The position numbers were made by a program, and so were the translations under genes. Below are positions 25,689-33,768 of a stretch of 34,596 nucleotides of DNA, piece by piece. The DNA is from Chitinophagaceae bacterium. Lineage in GTDB: Bacteria; Bacteroidota; Bacteroidia; Chitinophagales; Chitinophagaceae. Numbering within the stretch: the first letter of the stretch is position 1; each line of letters opens with the position of its first letter. The notes under the pieces are model-generated. The model worked only from the letters and a program-made list of their open reading frames with translations. It searched no databases and had not been told where the DNA came from. The stretch covers positions 1-34,596 of the forward strand of contig JACMKU010000002.1 in assembly GCA_014379965.1 (NCBI GenBank). Direction: 5' to 3'.

Positions 25689-25884
25689 GTGAGTGAGTGA
25701 GTGAATGGTGAATAGTGAGTGGTGAATGGCACTCCGAGATTCGCCATGTTCGACGGTTCGAAGTCATAGTGGACTATCAATTCACGGGATGTCATTCACC
25801 ACTCACTATTCACCATTCACTTGCTTCGCTTCGCTCGCAATGACGATTCACCATTCACTCACCGCTGACCACTGACCACTCACC
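25689..25884. repeat. Fold-back repeat element, heptamer word GTGAATG (dialect B, copy 1)
   Basis: The left arm 25701-25728 is a run of GTGAATG, GTGAATA, GTGAGTG and GTGAATG units. It is matched perfectly over 28 bases, in inverted orientation, by 25793-25820. The 64-base core is unrelated to other cores. To the right, a different word (TTGCTTCGCTTCGCTCGCAA, 25821-25840) interrupts, then further ATTCACC and CTGACCA units run to 25884. The last unit abuts the ATG of the acyltransferase gene at 25885. Earlier GTGAGTGA units extend the left arm outward to 25689. Confidence 0.92.
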
Positions 25885-27021
25885 ATGAACCCTCCTCCCA
25901 CCAAAAGAATCTACGGCCTTGACATATTGCGGGCTGCCGCGATACTGTTTGTGATTCAATCACATGGGCTCGTCTTCGTACGTCCACATCTCAAGCCGGA
26001 TACGCTCCACGCATACTGGCTATTCATCCTCGATGGTGTAGATCTTTTCTTCGTGCTGAGCGGCTTCCTTATTGGCGGTATTCTTTTGCGCATCATGGAC
26101 GGTACAGGTCTTGGCTGGAAACAACTGACAGGCTTTTGGGTGCGACGCTGGTTTAGGACACTTCCGAATTACTTTCTCGTTTTACTTTTTCTACTGGCCG
26201 CGTATTTTTATGCGTACGATGCCTTTCCCGAAAGGTTCCTCCATTTTTTCTTGTTCATTCAAAACTTCAACTCTCCGCATCCAGACTTTTTCCCAGAGGC
26301 GTGGAGTTTGAGTGTGGAGGAATGGTTTTACCTGCTTATTCCCCTTGGTCTGTTCTTGCTCAGTAGGGTTTCTAAGTATAAGAGAGAGGTCTTGCTTGGC
26401 TGGATCGTATTTATATTAGTGACCGTGACTTTCTACCGTATTTACAAATCCCACACTCACAGCTATATGCTTGAAGGAACGTGGGATATGAATATCAGGA
26501 AACAAGTACTTACTAGGCTCGATTCCATCATGTATGGTATCCTTGGTGCGTATCTTTCTCAATATTACTATCAGGCATGGACTAGGCATAAGAACACGTT
26601 GCTAATAGCTGGCCTTGTAATTCTGTTTGGATCGCGTGCACTGGGCTCGGTCAATTCCCTATACTACGAATACTTTTATTTAACCTTTCAGTCAATAGGT
26701 ACATTTCTATTACTTCCGAAACTTCAGACGATTTCTAGGGGAAAAGGAGTTTTGTACAAGGCAATCACCTTCATCAGCGTGATCTCGTATTCAATGTATT
26801 TATTGCACCTAACGGTAGTATTGAAGATATTCATGCCACCGCTTTTGGCGTGGATGGGTTTGGTGATTGGCTCACATTGGCTAGTAAGCGGTCTTTGCTA
26901 CCTGTTGTATTTATCAATTACCATTGGGTTGTCTTATCTACTTTATACCTTTTTCGAAAGACCCATAATGATGTTGAGGGAAAAATATAAACCGAGAAAA
27001 AACATCGCTGTTGAGCAATAA
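25885..27021 (+). CDS. Acyltransferase 3 family membrane protein (OafA/NodX-like)
   Basis: The 378-residue protein has about ten membrane helices. Acyltransferase 3 motifs are present: RIYGLDILRAAAILFVIQSHG at the N-terminus with catalytic His27, LFFVLSGFLIGGILL near 50-65, and WSLSVEEWFYLLIPLG near 141-156. Such proteins transfer acetyl or other acyl groups to sugars of O-antigen, exopolysaccharide or peptidoglycan at the inner membrane. The target here is unknown. The start codon follows directly after a tandem repeat, so no conventional ribosome binding site exists and the leader is repeat-derived. The next ATG would remove the conserved N-terminal motif, so 25885 is the likely start. Confidence 0.88.
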   Translation: MNPPPTKRIYGLDILRAAAILFVIQSHGLVFVRPHLKPDTLHAYWLFILDGVDLFFVLSGFLIGGILLRIMDGTGLGWKQLTGFWVRRWFRTLPNYFLVLLFLLAAYFYAYDAFPERFLHFFLFIQNFNSPHPDFFPEAWSLSVEEWFYLLIPLGLFLLSRVSKYKREVLLGWIVFILVTVTFYRIYKSHTHSYMLEGTWDMNIRKQVLTRLDSIMYGILGAYLSQYYYQAWTRHKNTLLIAGLVILFGSRALGSVNSLYYEYFYLTFQSIGTFLLLPKLQTISRGKGVLYKAITFISVISYSMYLLHLTVVLKIFMPPLLAWMGLVIGSHWLVSGLCYLLYLSITIGLSYLLYTFFERPIMMLREKYKPRKNIAVEQ

Positions 27022-27027
27022 CTAGAA

Positions 27028-27510
27028 CTACTCAACAGGAGTTGAAGGTATAGTAACGGTATTTAGAAAGGAATTGAGTATAACCGTCGATTCTTTCTCC
27101 GTATTGACGAGATCGTGCAGAGTGACCTTTGCCAGTAGCTGGTCAACGGTAAACTGTACCATCTGCCATAGAGAGCGCGCCGAGCAATCCACCGAATTGG
27201 TACAAAGCTTTACGGCGCCAGTATGCTGCCGGCAGAATTCATCATCGAACAGAACACCGCCAAGCGTCTTGAGTACGTCCCTGATGATAATTTCTCTCGC
27301 GGGTTTGGCCAACACATATCCTCCCTTATAACCTGGTGTGCTATTGATGAACCCTCCCATGCGAAGGAGGCGCGTAAGTTTGGCAATATAATGACTGCTC
27401 AATCCCTCCGACTCTGTCAACTGGGGTATGCTCATCCCCTGTTCGTCCCTGCACGCGGCTATGCGGATCAGGACCCGTAAACCATATTCCTCCTGCGCGG
27501 TGATTTTCAT
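27028..27510 (-). CDS. Rrf2-family transcriptional regulator, probable iron-sulfur sensor of the suf operon
   Basis: The 160-residue protein has an N-terminal winged helix (MKITAQEEYGLRVLIRIA; STPGYKGGYVLAKP at 57-70), typical of Rrf2 regulators such as IscR. Three cysteines, Cys93, Cys103 and Cys109, sit in the region where IscR-type proteins bind a [2Fe-2S] cluster. The spacing is C-x9-C-x5-C, and the first gap is longer than the usual IscR spacing. A fourth, Cys20, lies outside. It is the last gene of the suf cluster on the same strand, so it plausibly senses cluster status and controls suf transcription. Its DNA target was not identified. Confidence 0.88.
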   Translation of the reverse strand: MKITAQEEYGLRVLIRIAACRDEQGMSIPQLTESEGLSSHYIAKLTRLLRMGGFINSTPGYKGGYVLAKPAREIIIRDVLKTLGGVLFDDEFCRQHTGAVKLCTNSVDCSARSLWQMVQFTVDQLLAKVTLHDLVNTEKESTVILNSFLNTVTIPSTPVE

Positions 27511-27600
27511 GTTGACGTTTTTTTAATTAAAGTTGACCGCAGATTTTCATGATTTGTTATGATTGACGCAGATTCAGGATTTTTGATAGTTAAGGAAACC

Positions 27601-27634
27601 CTTTGCGTCTTTGCGAATCTTTGCGTCTTTGCGT
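27601..27634. repeat. Tandem octamer array, word CTTTGCGT (4 units)
   Basis: Four copies of CTTTGCGT/A occur, with two extra bases (AT) after the second. They lie in the 145-base gap between the DUF59 gene and rrf2. To the left, at 27538-27585, a CGCAGATT word occurs twice in a looser pattern. No inverted arm was seen. Confidence 0.8.
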
Positions 27635-27655
27635 GAAACCTTCTCTGCTTGAAAC

Positions 27656-27973
27656 TCACATAAATCCTAATTCAAGCTGTGCCGCCTCCGACATCATGCT
27701 CTTATTCCATGTCGGTGTCCAGGTCACTGCCACATGCACATCATTCACTCCCTCGATCTGGCTCACCTTCTGGTCCACTTCCACCGGTAGTGTCTGCGCC
27801 GCCGGGCAACCTGGCGACGTTAGCGTCATCACGATCTGTACATTGTTCAACGGCAATATCGACACCTCATAAATAAGCCCGAGTTCATAGATATTGACCG
27901 GGATCTCCGGATCGAATATCGTCTGTATGCATTCGATCACTTTCTGCTTCAATGCTTCTGTGTCCATTGTCAT
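27656..27973 (-). CDS. DUF59/MIP18-family iron-sulfur assembly protein (SufT-like)
   Basis: The 105-residue protein is of MIP18/DUF59 length. It carries DPEIPVNIYELGLIY at 21-35 and the conserved LTSPGCPAAQTLP at 51-63 with Cys56. Members of this family help deliver or mature iron-sulfur clusters and are often the last gene of Bacteroidota suf operons. It overlaps sufE by 4 bases (ATGA), which indicates translational coupling. A second ATG two codons downstream could be the real start. Confidence 0.9.
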   Translation of the reverse strand: MTMDTEALKQKVIECIQTIFDPEIPVNIYELGLIYEVSILPLNNVQIVMTLTSPGCPAAQTLPVEVDQKVSQIEGVNDVHVAVTWTPTWNKSMMSEAAQLELGFM

Positions 27974-28416
27974 TGGTTGATATTTTCGTTCTTCACCTTA
28001 TAGGCCAATGCGTAATGTTTCATTTGTTTCACCATCGACAGCAATCCATTTGACCGCGTCTGCGCGAGGTGAGTCGTCATCCCTATCGCGCCCATGAAAT
28101 TGAGCGGGGCGTGAATGATCTCATCGGGGGTATGACCTGATAGCACACGAATCAACATGCTGATCAGCCCTTTCACAATTACCGCATCGCTATCAGCCTT
28201 GAAATAAATCCGACCATCTTTAAAGTCAGTCGCGAGCCATACCGTAGACTGGCATCCCCTCACCCTGTTCGAATCGGTCTTGAATTCCTCCGCCAGCACA
28301 GGCAACTTCTTTCCCATGTCGATGATGTACTCATACTTATCGTCCCATGAGTCGAAGAGCGCGAATTCTTCTATTATTTCCTGTTCCGTCTCCTGTATGG
28401 TCTGTTTCCCCTCCAT
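27970..28416 (-). CDS. sufE: SufE-family sulfur acceptor protein
   Basis: The 148-residue protein matches SufE. The active cysteine Cys55 is in NRVRGCQSTVW. It is preceded by the helix around FDSWDDKYEYIIDMGKKLP and followed by GLISMLIRVLSGHTPDEI. SufE takes persulfide sulfur from SufS and passes it to SufB. It lies 1 base after sufS and overlaps the DUF59 gene, so the three are tightly coupled. Confidence 0.94.
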   Translation of the reverse strand: MEGKQTIQETEQEIIEEFALFDSWDDKYEYIIDMGKKLPVLAEEFKTDSNRVRGCQSTVWLATDFKDGRIYFKADSDAVIVKGLISMLIRVLSGHTPDEIIHAPLNFMGAIGMTTHLAQTRSNGLLSMVKQMKHYALAYKVKNENINQ

Positions 28417-28417
28417 C

Positions 28418-29662
28418 CTACGATAAGAGTTTAACGGCTTTCTCCAATCCTATTATTAACTCGTCGATTTCTTCTTTCGTGTTGTACATCGCAAAAGATG
28501 CACGGGTGGTTCCCGGAATATTAAAGGAATCCATCAGCGGCTGCGCGCAGTGATGACCCGTACGAACTGCGATGCCGCGATTATCGAGCAATATTCCTAA
28601 GTCTTGCGGATGTACGCCCTCTACCACGAATGATATCACACTGATCTTCTCTTTTGCTTCCCCGATGATCCTCAATCCAGGGATCTGCTTCAGTCGTTGA
28701 GTGGCATACTCGAGCAATTGGTTTTCGTGATCACGGATGCGATCCTTGCCTACATGTTTGATAAACTCCAGCGCCGTGCCGAATGCAATAGTATCGGCGA
28801 TATTGGGAGTACCTGCCTCGTACTTATAGGGGAGATCATTGTAACTGGTACCTGCAAACGATACTTCCTTGATCATTTCACCGCCGCCCTGGAATACCGA
28901 CATATCTGTTAGCAATTGTTTCTTGCCATATAACACGCCTACTCCCGTTGGGCCATAAACTTTATGAGAGGAGAACGCGAAGAAATCACAATCCATCGCC
29001 TGTACATCTATATCGAGATGAACGGAGGATTGTGCGCCATCAATCATCACATGTGCACCGTGGCGGTGAGCGAGATCGATGACATCACGAACCGGGTTGA
29101 CTGTGCCAAGCGCATTGGAAACGTGAACGAGAGAGACCAGCTTCGTCCTGGGACCAAGCAGTTTCTCATACGCGTCCATTTTCAATTCGCCCTTCTCATT
29201 CACAGGGATCACTTTCAATACTGCTTTCTTATCGAGGCAAAGTATTTGCCAGGGAACGATATTGGAGTGATGCTCCATCTCGGAGATGATGATCTCATCG
29301 CCTTCTTTTACGTTTTGCCGTCCCCAGGTGAATGCCACGAGGTTGATACTCTCCGTAGTACCACGAGTGAAAATGATCTCCTCCCTTGAGGCTGCACCAA
29401 TGAAACGTTGTACTTCATCGCGGGTAGCCTCGTATGCCGCCGTCGCTTCTTCCGCAAGCGAGTGAATGCCGCGGTGAATATTCGCATTGTAATTGGAATA
29501 ATAATCCACCAGGGCATCAATGACCTGCTTCGGCTTCTGCGAAGTAGCCGCGTTATCGAAATAAATGAGTGGCTTGCCCTTGACCGTTCTCTTCAGAATG
29601 GGGAACTGGTCACGGATATGAGCGATATCCAAAGATTTTTCTATGGTAAATGTCTCAGTCAT
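28418..29662 (-). CDS. sufS: Cysteine desulfurase SufS
   Basis: The 414-residue protein is a group II cysteine desulfurase. YFDNAATSQKP is near the N-terminus and SEMEHHSNIVPW is at 127-138. The PLP lysine Lys234 is in FSSHKVYGPTG, and the catalytic Cys372 is in RTGHHCAQPLMD. It draws sulfur from L-cysteine as an enzyme persulfide, for SufE to collect. Its ATG shares one base with the sufD stop codon (TAATG), indicating coupled translation. Confidence 0.96.
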   Translation of the reverse strand: MTETFTIEKSLDIAHIRDQFPILKRTVKGKPLIYFDNAATSQKPKQVIDALVDYYSNYNANIHRGIHSLAEEATAAYEATRDEVQRFIGAASREEIIFTRGTTESINLVAFTWGRQNVKEGDEIIISEMEHHSNIVPWQILCLDKKAVLKVIPVNEKGELKMDAYEKLLGPRTKLVSLVHVSNALGTVNPVRDVIDLAHRHGAHVMIDGAQSSVHLDIDVQAMDCDFFAFSSHKVYGPTGVGVLYGKKQLLTDMSVFQGGGEMIKEVSFAGTSYNDLPYKYEAGTPNIADTIAFGTALEFIKHVGKDRIRDHENQLLEYATQRLKQIPGLRIIGEAKEKISVISFVVEGVHPQDLGILLDNRGIAVRTGHHCAQPLMDSFNIPGTTRASFAMYNTKEEIDELIIGLEKAVKLLS

Positions 29663-30990
29663 TAATCAATTTCTTGCTGACCATGTGACCTGAACTCGAG
29701 TCGCTCCGCAATCAAACCATCCACATAGGTACGTATTGCAGGTGACTTTATCTTCTCAAGAATATCCATCGTGAAGCCTTGCAGCAGAAGAGACCACGCT
29801 CTTTTCTCAGGGATGCCACGCGATCTCAGGTAAAACAATCCTTCCTCATCCAACTGACCTACTGTGCAACCATGCGAGCATTTCACATCATCGGCAAATA
29901 TCTCGAGCTGTGGCTTGGTGTTAACGCTAGCCTCGCGGGATAGCAATACGTTCTTGTTTGACTGGTAAGCATTCGTCTTCTGCGCCTGCGGTTGTACGAA
30001 TATTTTTCCGTTGAACACGCCGGTAGAGGCATCATCCATGATCCCTTTATAAAGTTCGAAGCTGAGGCAATTGGGCTCCACGTTGTCGACAACAGTATGG
30101 TTATCGATGTGACCGCTGCCTTGCTGAAAATATAAACCGTACAGGTGGGCCTCACAATGTGCGGCCTCGAGCACTACATTCAAATTATTCCGCACCATTC
30201 CGCCATTGAGGGAAATTGTGACGGCGTGTGTATGGCTCTTACCAATTTGGCGTATATGTGTAGTACTAACCTGGTGGGCATTCGCCTTGTCGTTCTGGAT
30301 CTTGTAATATTCTACAAAGGCATCCTTTTCTACGATGATCTCCATCACCTGGTTAGTGAAACTTTCCTGTGAACCAAGCGTCGAGAATGTTTCTACAATT
30401 TGAACTTGCGCGGCTTCGCCGATACATACTAGTGTGCGCGGCTGCGATAGCACATTAACGGCCTTCGCATCGGCTACATTATAAATGAAGACGGGATGAT
30501 CAGGAACCTGTCCCTTCTCTACACAGATGAAAATCCCTGCCTGGACGAATGCGGTGTTTAAAGCATTAATGCCATCCTTCTGATATTTACTGCTATGACC
30601 AAGATGTTTCTCTACTAACTGCCGATACTCTCCACGCGCTGCTTCCTCCAATGGAAGTACGATCAGCTGCGATGAGCGAACGATAGAAAGCTGTGCAGAA
30701 AAACGTCCGTTTATAAATATGAGTTCATTGGCTGATTCATGCCCCGGCAACCGGATGGCATCGATGTCCGCCTGGGTGAGTGGATCCTGAGTAAGATTGA
30801 CACCAAAGCTGTATTCTTTGTTGAACAAGCCGCTGATGCGGGTGTACTTCCACTCCTCGTGCTTGGCACCAGGAATGCCTAGTTTGCTGAAGGTGTCGAA
30901 TGCCTGGCGCCTGACAACATCGAGAAGATTGTTCCGATCCTGCACGTTCGATTGTTCAAACTGTTCCTTGAAATATTCTTTAGTATTCAT
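29662..30990 (-). CDS. sufD: Iron-sulfur cluster scaffold protein SufD
   Basis: The 442-residue protein has the right-handed beta-helix family pattern. The C-terminal block DDVKCSHGCTVGQLDEE (near 370-385) and FYLRSRGIPEKRAW are typical of SufD. It pairs with SufB and, with SufC ATPase, forms the SufBC2D scaffold where clusters are built. The first ~60 residues include KLGIPGAKHEEWKYTRI, also typical. It is separated from sufC by a 146-base repeat element, but the order and strand support one operon. Confidence 0.95.
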   Translation of the reverse strand: MNTKEYFKEQFEQSNVQDRNNLLDVVRRQAFDTFSKLGIPGAKHEEWKYTRISGLFNKEYSFGVNLTQDPLTQADIDAIRLPGHESANELIFINGRFSAQLSIVRSSQLIVLPLEEAARGEYRQLVEKHLGHSSKYQKDGINALNTAFVQAGIFICVEKGQVPDHPVFIYNVADAKAVNVLSQPRTLVCIGEAAQVQIVETFSTLGSQESFTNQVMEIIVEKDAFVEYYKIQNDKANAHQVSTTHIRQIGKSHTHAVTISLNGGMVRNNLNVVLEAAHCEAHLYGLYFQQGSGHIDNHTVVDNVEPNCLSFELYKGIMDDASTGVFNGKIFVQPQAQKTNAYQSNKNVLLSREASVNTKPQLEIFADDVKCSHGCTVGQLDEEGLFYLRSRGIPEKRAWSLLLQGFTMDILEKIKSPAIRTYVDGLIAERLEFRSHGQQEID

Positions 30991-31001
30991 TCTGTCTTAA
31001 A

Positions 31002-31135
31002 TGGGTTTAAAGGTTTAATGGTTTAAGAGTTTAAAAGTTCTGGTTCCAGAGACTTCAGAATCCTAAGGAAACTGCGGATTTCACAACTCTTAAACCCTTA
31101 AACTATCAAACAATTAAACTATTAAACTATTAAAC
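31002..31135. repeat. Fold-back repeat element, octamer word TTTAARRG (dialect A, copy 3)
   Basis: The left arm 31012-31031 (GGTTTAATGGTTTAAGAGTT) matches the reverse complement of 31085-31104 at 18 of 20 positions. The right side continues as ATTAAACT units to the sufC stop codon. The core of about 50 bases is not shared with copies 1 and 2. The element fills the sufC-sufD gap inside the operon. Confidence 0.85.
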
Positions 31136-31136
31136 T

Positions 31137-31904
31137 TTACTTCACTTCTTCGCCAATATGATTTTCGCTACGTATGAAATCATACCCCCGTTCTTCCAAC
31201 TCGAGCGCCAGTTCCTTGGTTCCCGATTTTACAATGCGTCCATTATATAATACGTGTACGAAATCGGGTACGATATAATCGAGCAGACGTTGATAGTGTG
31301 TAACTACCAATACTGCATTATCCTTATTCCGGAGTTTGTTGACACCATTCGCAACGATTCGGATGGCATCGATATCGAGTCCCGAATCCGTCTCATCAAG
31401 TATTGCAAATCGCGGTTGCAGCATCGCCATCTGGAAGATCTCGTTACGTTTCTTCTCACCACCGGAGAAGCCTTCGTTCAGCGAACGGCTCAGCAGTGAC
31501 TGATCGATATTCATGATGGCCATTTTCTCCTTCATCAGGCGCAGGAAACCGACTGCATCTAGTGCATTCTCTCCACGGTACTTTCTTACCTCGTTGACGG
31601 CCGTCTTGATAAAATTAGTTGTGCTCAGGCCTGGAATCTCGATAGGATACTGGAATGCGAGGAACAAGCCCTCACCCGCCCGCGCTTCCGGCGAGAGGTC
31701 CAATAAGTCTTTACCAAGAAAATCCACAGAACCTTCTGTTACCTCATACTCCTTTCTTCCTGCCAGTACGGATGCCAGTGTACTCTTACCAGAACCATTA
31801 GGTCCCATGATCGCATGCACTTCACCGGCCTTGATTTCAAGATTGATTCCTTTAAGGATGTTCTTCCCATCGATGCGGGCGTGCAGATTGCGGATGTTTA
31901 ACAT
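31137..31904 (-). CDS. sufC: Fe-S assembly ATPase SufC
   Basis: The 255-residue protein is an ABC-type ATPase. Walker A GPNGSGKST is at 34-42. The signature segment is FSGGEKKRNEIFQMA, and Walker B is FAILDETDSGLDIDA, with the SufC-typical DETDSGLD. It powers the SufBCD scaffold and is not a transporter. A (TG)5 run lies immediately upstream of its ATG. It is separated from sufB by 207 bases that contain a fold-back element. Confidence 0.96.
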   Translation of the reverse strand: MLNIRNLHARIDGKNILKGINLEIKAGEVHAIMGPNGSGKSTLASVLAGRKEYEVTEGSVDFLGKDLLDLSPEARAGEGLFLAFQYPIEIPGLSTTNFIKTAVNEVRKYRGENALDAVGFLRLMKEKMAIMNIDQSLLSRSLNEGFSGGEKKRNEIFQMAMLQPRFAILDETDSGLDIDAIRIVANGVNKLRNKDNAVLVVTHYQRLLDYIVPDFVHVLYNGRIVKSGTKELALELEERGYDFIRSENHIGEEVK

Positions 31905-31925
31905 TGTGTGTGTGTATTATTCGAT

Positions 31926-32107
31926 GTGAGTGGTCAGTGGTCAATAGTGAGTGGGTCGTTTTGGACTCACCTTTCACTACGCTACAGTCCTTCACATCTT
32001 CCGTCCCAGGTATATTTTGTTCCTTTTTATTATTTCTGTCTTTAAATTTCGAATCCATTTCAGCCGATCTAAAGCGACCTACTCACCATTCACCACTCAC
32101 CACTCAC
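31926..32107. repeat. Fold-back repeat element, heptamer word GTGAGTG (dialect B, copy 2)
   Basis: The arm 31926-31958 matches the reverse complement of 32075-32107 at 29 of 33 positions. Units are GTGAGTG, GTCAGTG, GTCAATA and GTGAGTG. The core of 116 bases contains a small GGACT/AGTCC inverted pair (31963-31990 region) but no convincing gene. The word is the same as at 25689-25884. The element lies in the sufB-sufC gap. Confidence 0.88.
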
Positions 32108-32111
32108 CGCG

Positions 32112-33593
32112 CTAGCCGACGCTCCCTTCCAAACTAATCGCCAGCAGCTTCTGCGCTTCAACCGCAAACTCCATTGGGAGCTGGTTCATTACCTCTTTGG
32201 CGAAACCGTTGATGATGAGTGCTACTGCCGTTTCGTTATCGATGCCTCGCTGGTTGCAATAGAAGATCTGGTCTTCACCGATCTTGGAGGTCGTCGCCTC
32301 ATGTTCTACCATGGCGGTGTTATTCTTTACTTCTATATAAGGAAACGTGTGCGCGCCGCATTTATCGCCAAGCAGGAGAGAATCGCACTGCGAAAAATTC
32401 CGTGCATTCGTTGCGCCCTTGCTGACATGTACCAGTCCGCGATAACTATTATTGCTAAAACCCGCTGAGATACCTTTCGACACGATCCGGCTCTTTGTAT
32501 TCTTCCCCAGGTGCATCATCTTGGTGCCGGTGTCTGCCTGTTGATAGTTATTTGTGACTGCAACGGAATAGAATTCACCCACTGAATTATCTCCCTTGAG
32601 AATGACACTCGGGTACTTCCAGGTGATGGACGATCCTGTCTCCACCTGTGTCCACGAGATCTTTGAATTCACGCCCTTGCATATTCCACGCTTTGTCACG
32701 AAGTTGTAGATGCCACCGACTCCTTCCTTATCTCCCGGATACCAGTTCTGTACCGTGGAATATTTGATCTCCGCGTTATCCATCGTGATGAGTTCGACGA
32801 CGGCAGCGTGCAACTGATTCTCGTCGCGCATCGGTGCGGTACAGCCCTCGAGGTAACTCACATAACTTCCTTCTTCGGCAACGATCAGCGTCCTTTCGAA
32901 CTGGCCAGTGTTCTCGGCATTGATACGGAAATAGGTAGAAAGTTCCATTGGACTGCGCACCCCTTTTGGAATATAGCAGAAGGAACCATCGGTAAATACG
33001 GCGGCGTTGAGGGCCGCAAAGAAATTGTCGGTAATTGGGACAACGGAACCAAGATGTTTCTTGATCAGTTCCGGATGTTCTCGGATCGCCTCACTCATTG
33101 AACAGAAGATGATGCCCAGTTCGGCAAGCTGCTTCTTGAAGGTGGTGCCGATGGAAACACTGTCTACGACGGCGTCGACTGCCACACCCGATAGTCGCTT
33201 TTGTTCATCTAAGGAGATTCCCAGTTTTTCGAAGGTCCTTCTCAGTTCCGGGTCGATCTCGTCGAGGTTGGCTGGGTTCACTTTCTGCTTCGGTGCAGAG
33301 TAGTATATGATATCCTGGTAATTGATGGGAGTATAGCTGACATTCGCCCATGTAGGCTCTTCCATTTTCAGCCAGTGACGGAAGGCTTTCAGGCGCCATT
33401 CCAGCATCCATTCAGGCTCATTCTTCTTCGCCGAAATGAATCGGATGATGTTCTCGTCCAATCCTTTAGGCGCTTCATCTGCCTCTATATCAGTGACAAA
33501 GCCATATTTGTACTCATTGAGTACCGTTCTTTCGATTATTCCCGGCTCATCATTCCTGTCGTTAGCTGCCGGCAGATATAGGTCTGAATTCAT
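32112..33593 (-). CDS. sufB: Iron-sulfur cluster scaffold protein SufB
   Basis: The 493-residue protein has the SufB N-terminal block [18 protein letters not shown] and [25 protein letters not shown] and [10 protein letters not shown] segments occur in the middle, and the C-terminal [11 protein letters not shown] block is present. It receives sulfur from SufE and assembles clusters with SufC and SufD. The ATG at 33593 is chosen because an in-frame ATG further upstream (33710) would translate the repeat element. It is the first gene of the operon. TATCTTTG sits directly upstream of the ATG and matches a -7 word, but no -33 partner is at the right distance. Confidence 0.96.
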   Translation of the reverse strand: MNSDLYLPAANDRNDEPGIIERTVLNEYKYGFVTDIEADEAPKGLDENIIRFISAKKNEPEWMLEWRLKAFRHWLKMEEPTWANVSYTPINYQDIIYYSAPKQKVNPANLDEIDPELRRTFEKLGISLDEQKRLSGVAVDAVVDSVSIGTTFKKQLAELGIIFCSMSEAIREHPELIKKHLGSVVPITDNFFAALNAAVFTDGSFCYIPKGVRSPMELSTYFRINAENTGQFERTLIVAEEGSYVSYLEGCTAPMRDENQLHAAVVELITMDNAEIKYSTVQNWYPGDKEGVGGIYNFVTKRGICKGVNSKISWTQVETGSSITWKYPSVILKGDNSVGEFYSVAVTNNYQQADTGTKMMHLGKNTKSRIVSKGISAGFSNNSYRGLVHVSKGATNARNFSQCDSLLLGDKCGAHTFPYIEVKNNTAMVEHEATTSKIGEDQIFYCNQRGIDNETAVALIINGFAKEVMNQLPMEFAVEAQKLLAISLEGSVG

Positions 33594-33640
33594 CGGGCAA
33601 AGATACGGCTGTTTATACAAAAAAGTAGAAACAGCTTCTT

Positions 33641-33716
33641 GCTCGTTATTTGGTTGCTCGGTTGCTTGGTTGCCTCGTTGCTCGGACCGAGAAACTAAGC
33701 AACCGAGCAACCAAAT
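33641..33716. repeat. Compact fold-back element, octamer word GGTTGCTY
   Basis: The arm 33648-33671 matches the reverse complement of 33693-33716 at 23 of 24 positions, with a 21-base centre that itself holds CTCG/CGAG and TCGG/CCGA pairs. Units are TTGGTTGC, TCGGTTGC, TTGGTTGC and CTCGTTGC. It lies between the divergent sufB gene and the small gene at 33769. It is the strongest near-continuous hairpin in the window. Confidence 0.92.
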
Positions 33717-33768
33717 CCCATCATATAAACCTACCTTCCTTCATGAAAACCAAACCAAACCCTACACG

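Noticed and set aside
31852..32058. Minus-strand open frame across the sufB-sufC gap (68 codons)
   Set aside because: Most of it reads through the repeat arm and then into sufC in another frame; no family features.
33573..33600. TATCTTTG as the sufB promoter
   Set aside because: It matches a -7 word but lies almost on the ATG and has no -33 element at 19-20 bases.
33594..33710. Upstream extension of SufB by 39 residues
   Set aside because: It would translate the tandem repeat; SufB homologues start close to the YKYGFVTD block.
33436..33768. Upstream extension of the plus-strand small gene
   Set aside because: The frame runs antisense through sufB and through the hairpin repeat; the translation is not protein-like before MRQYKKYL.
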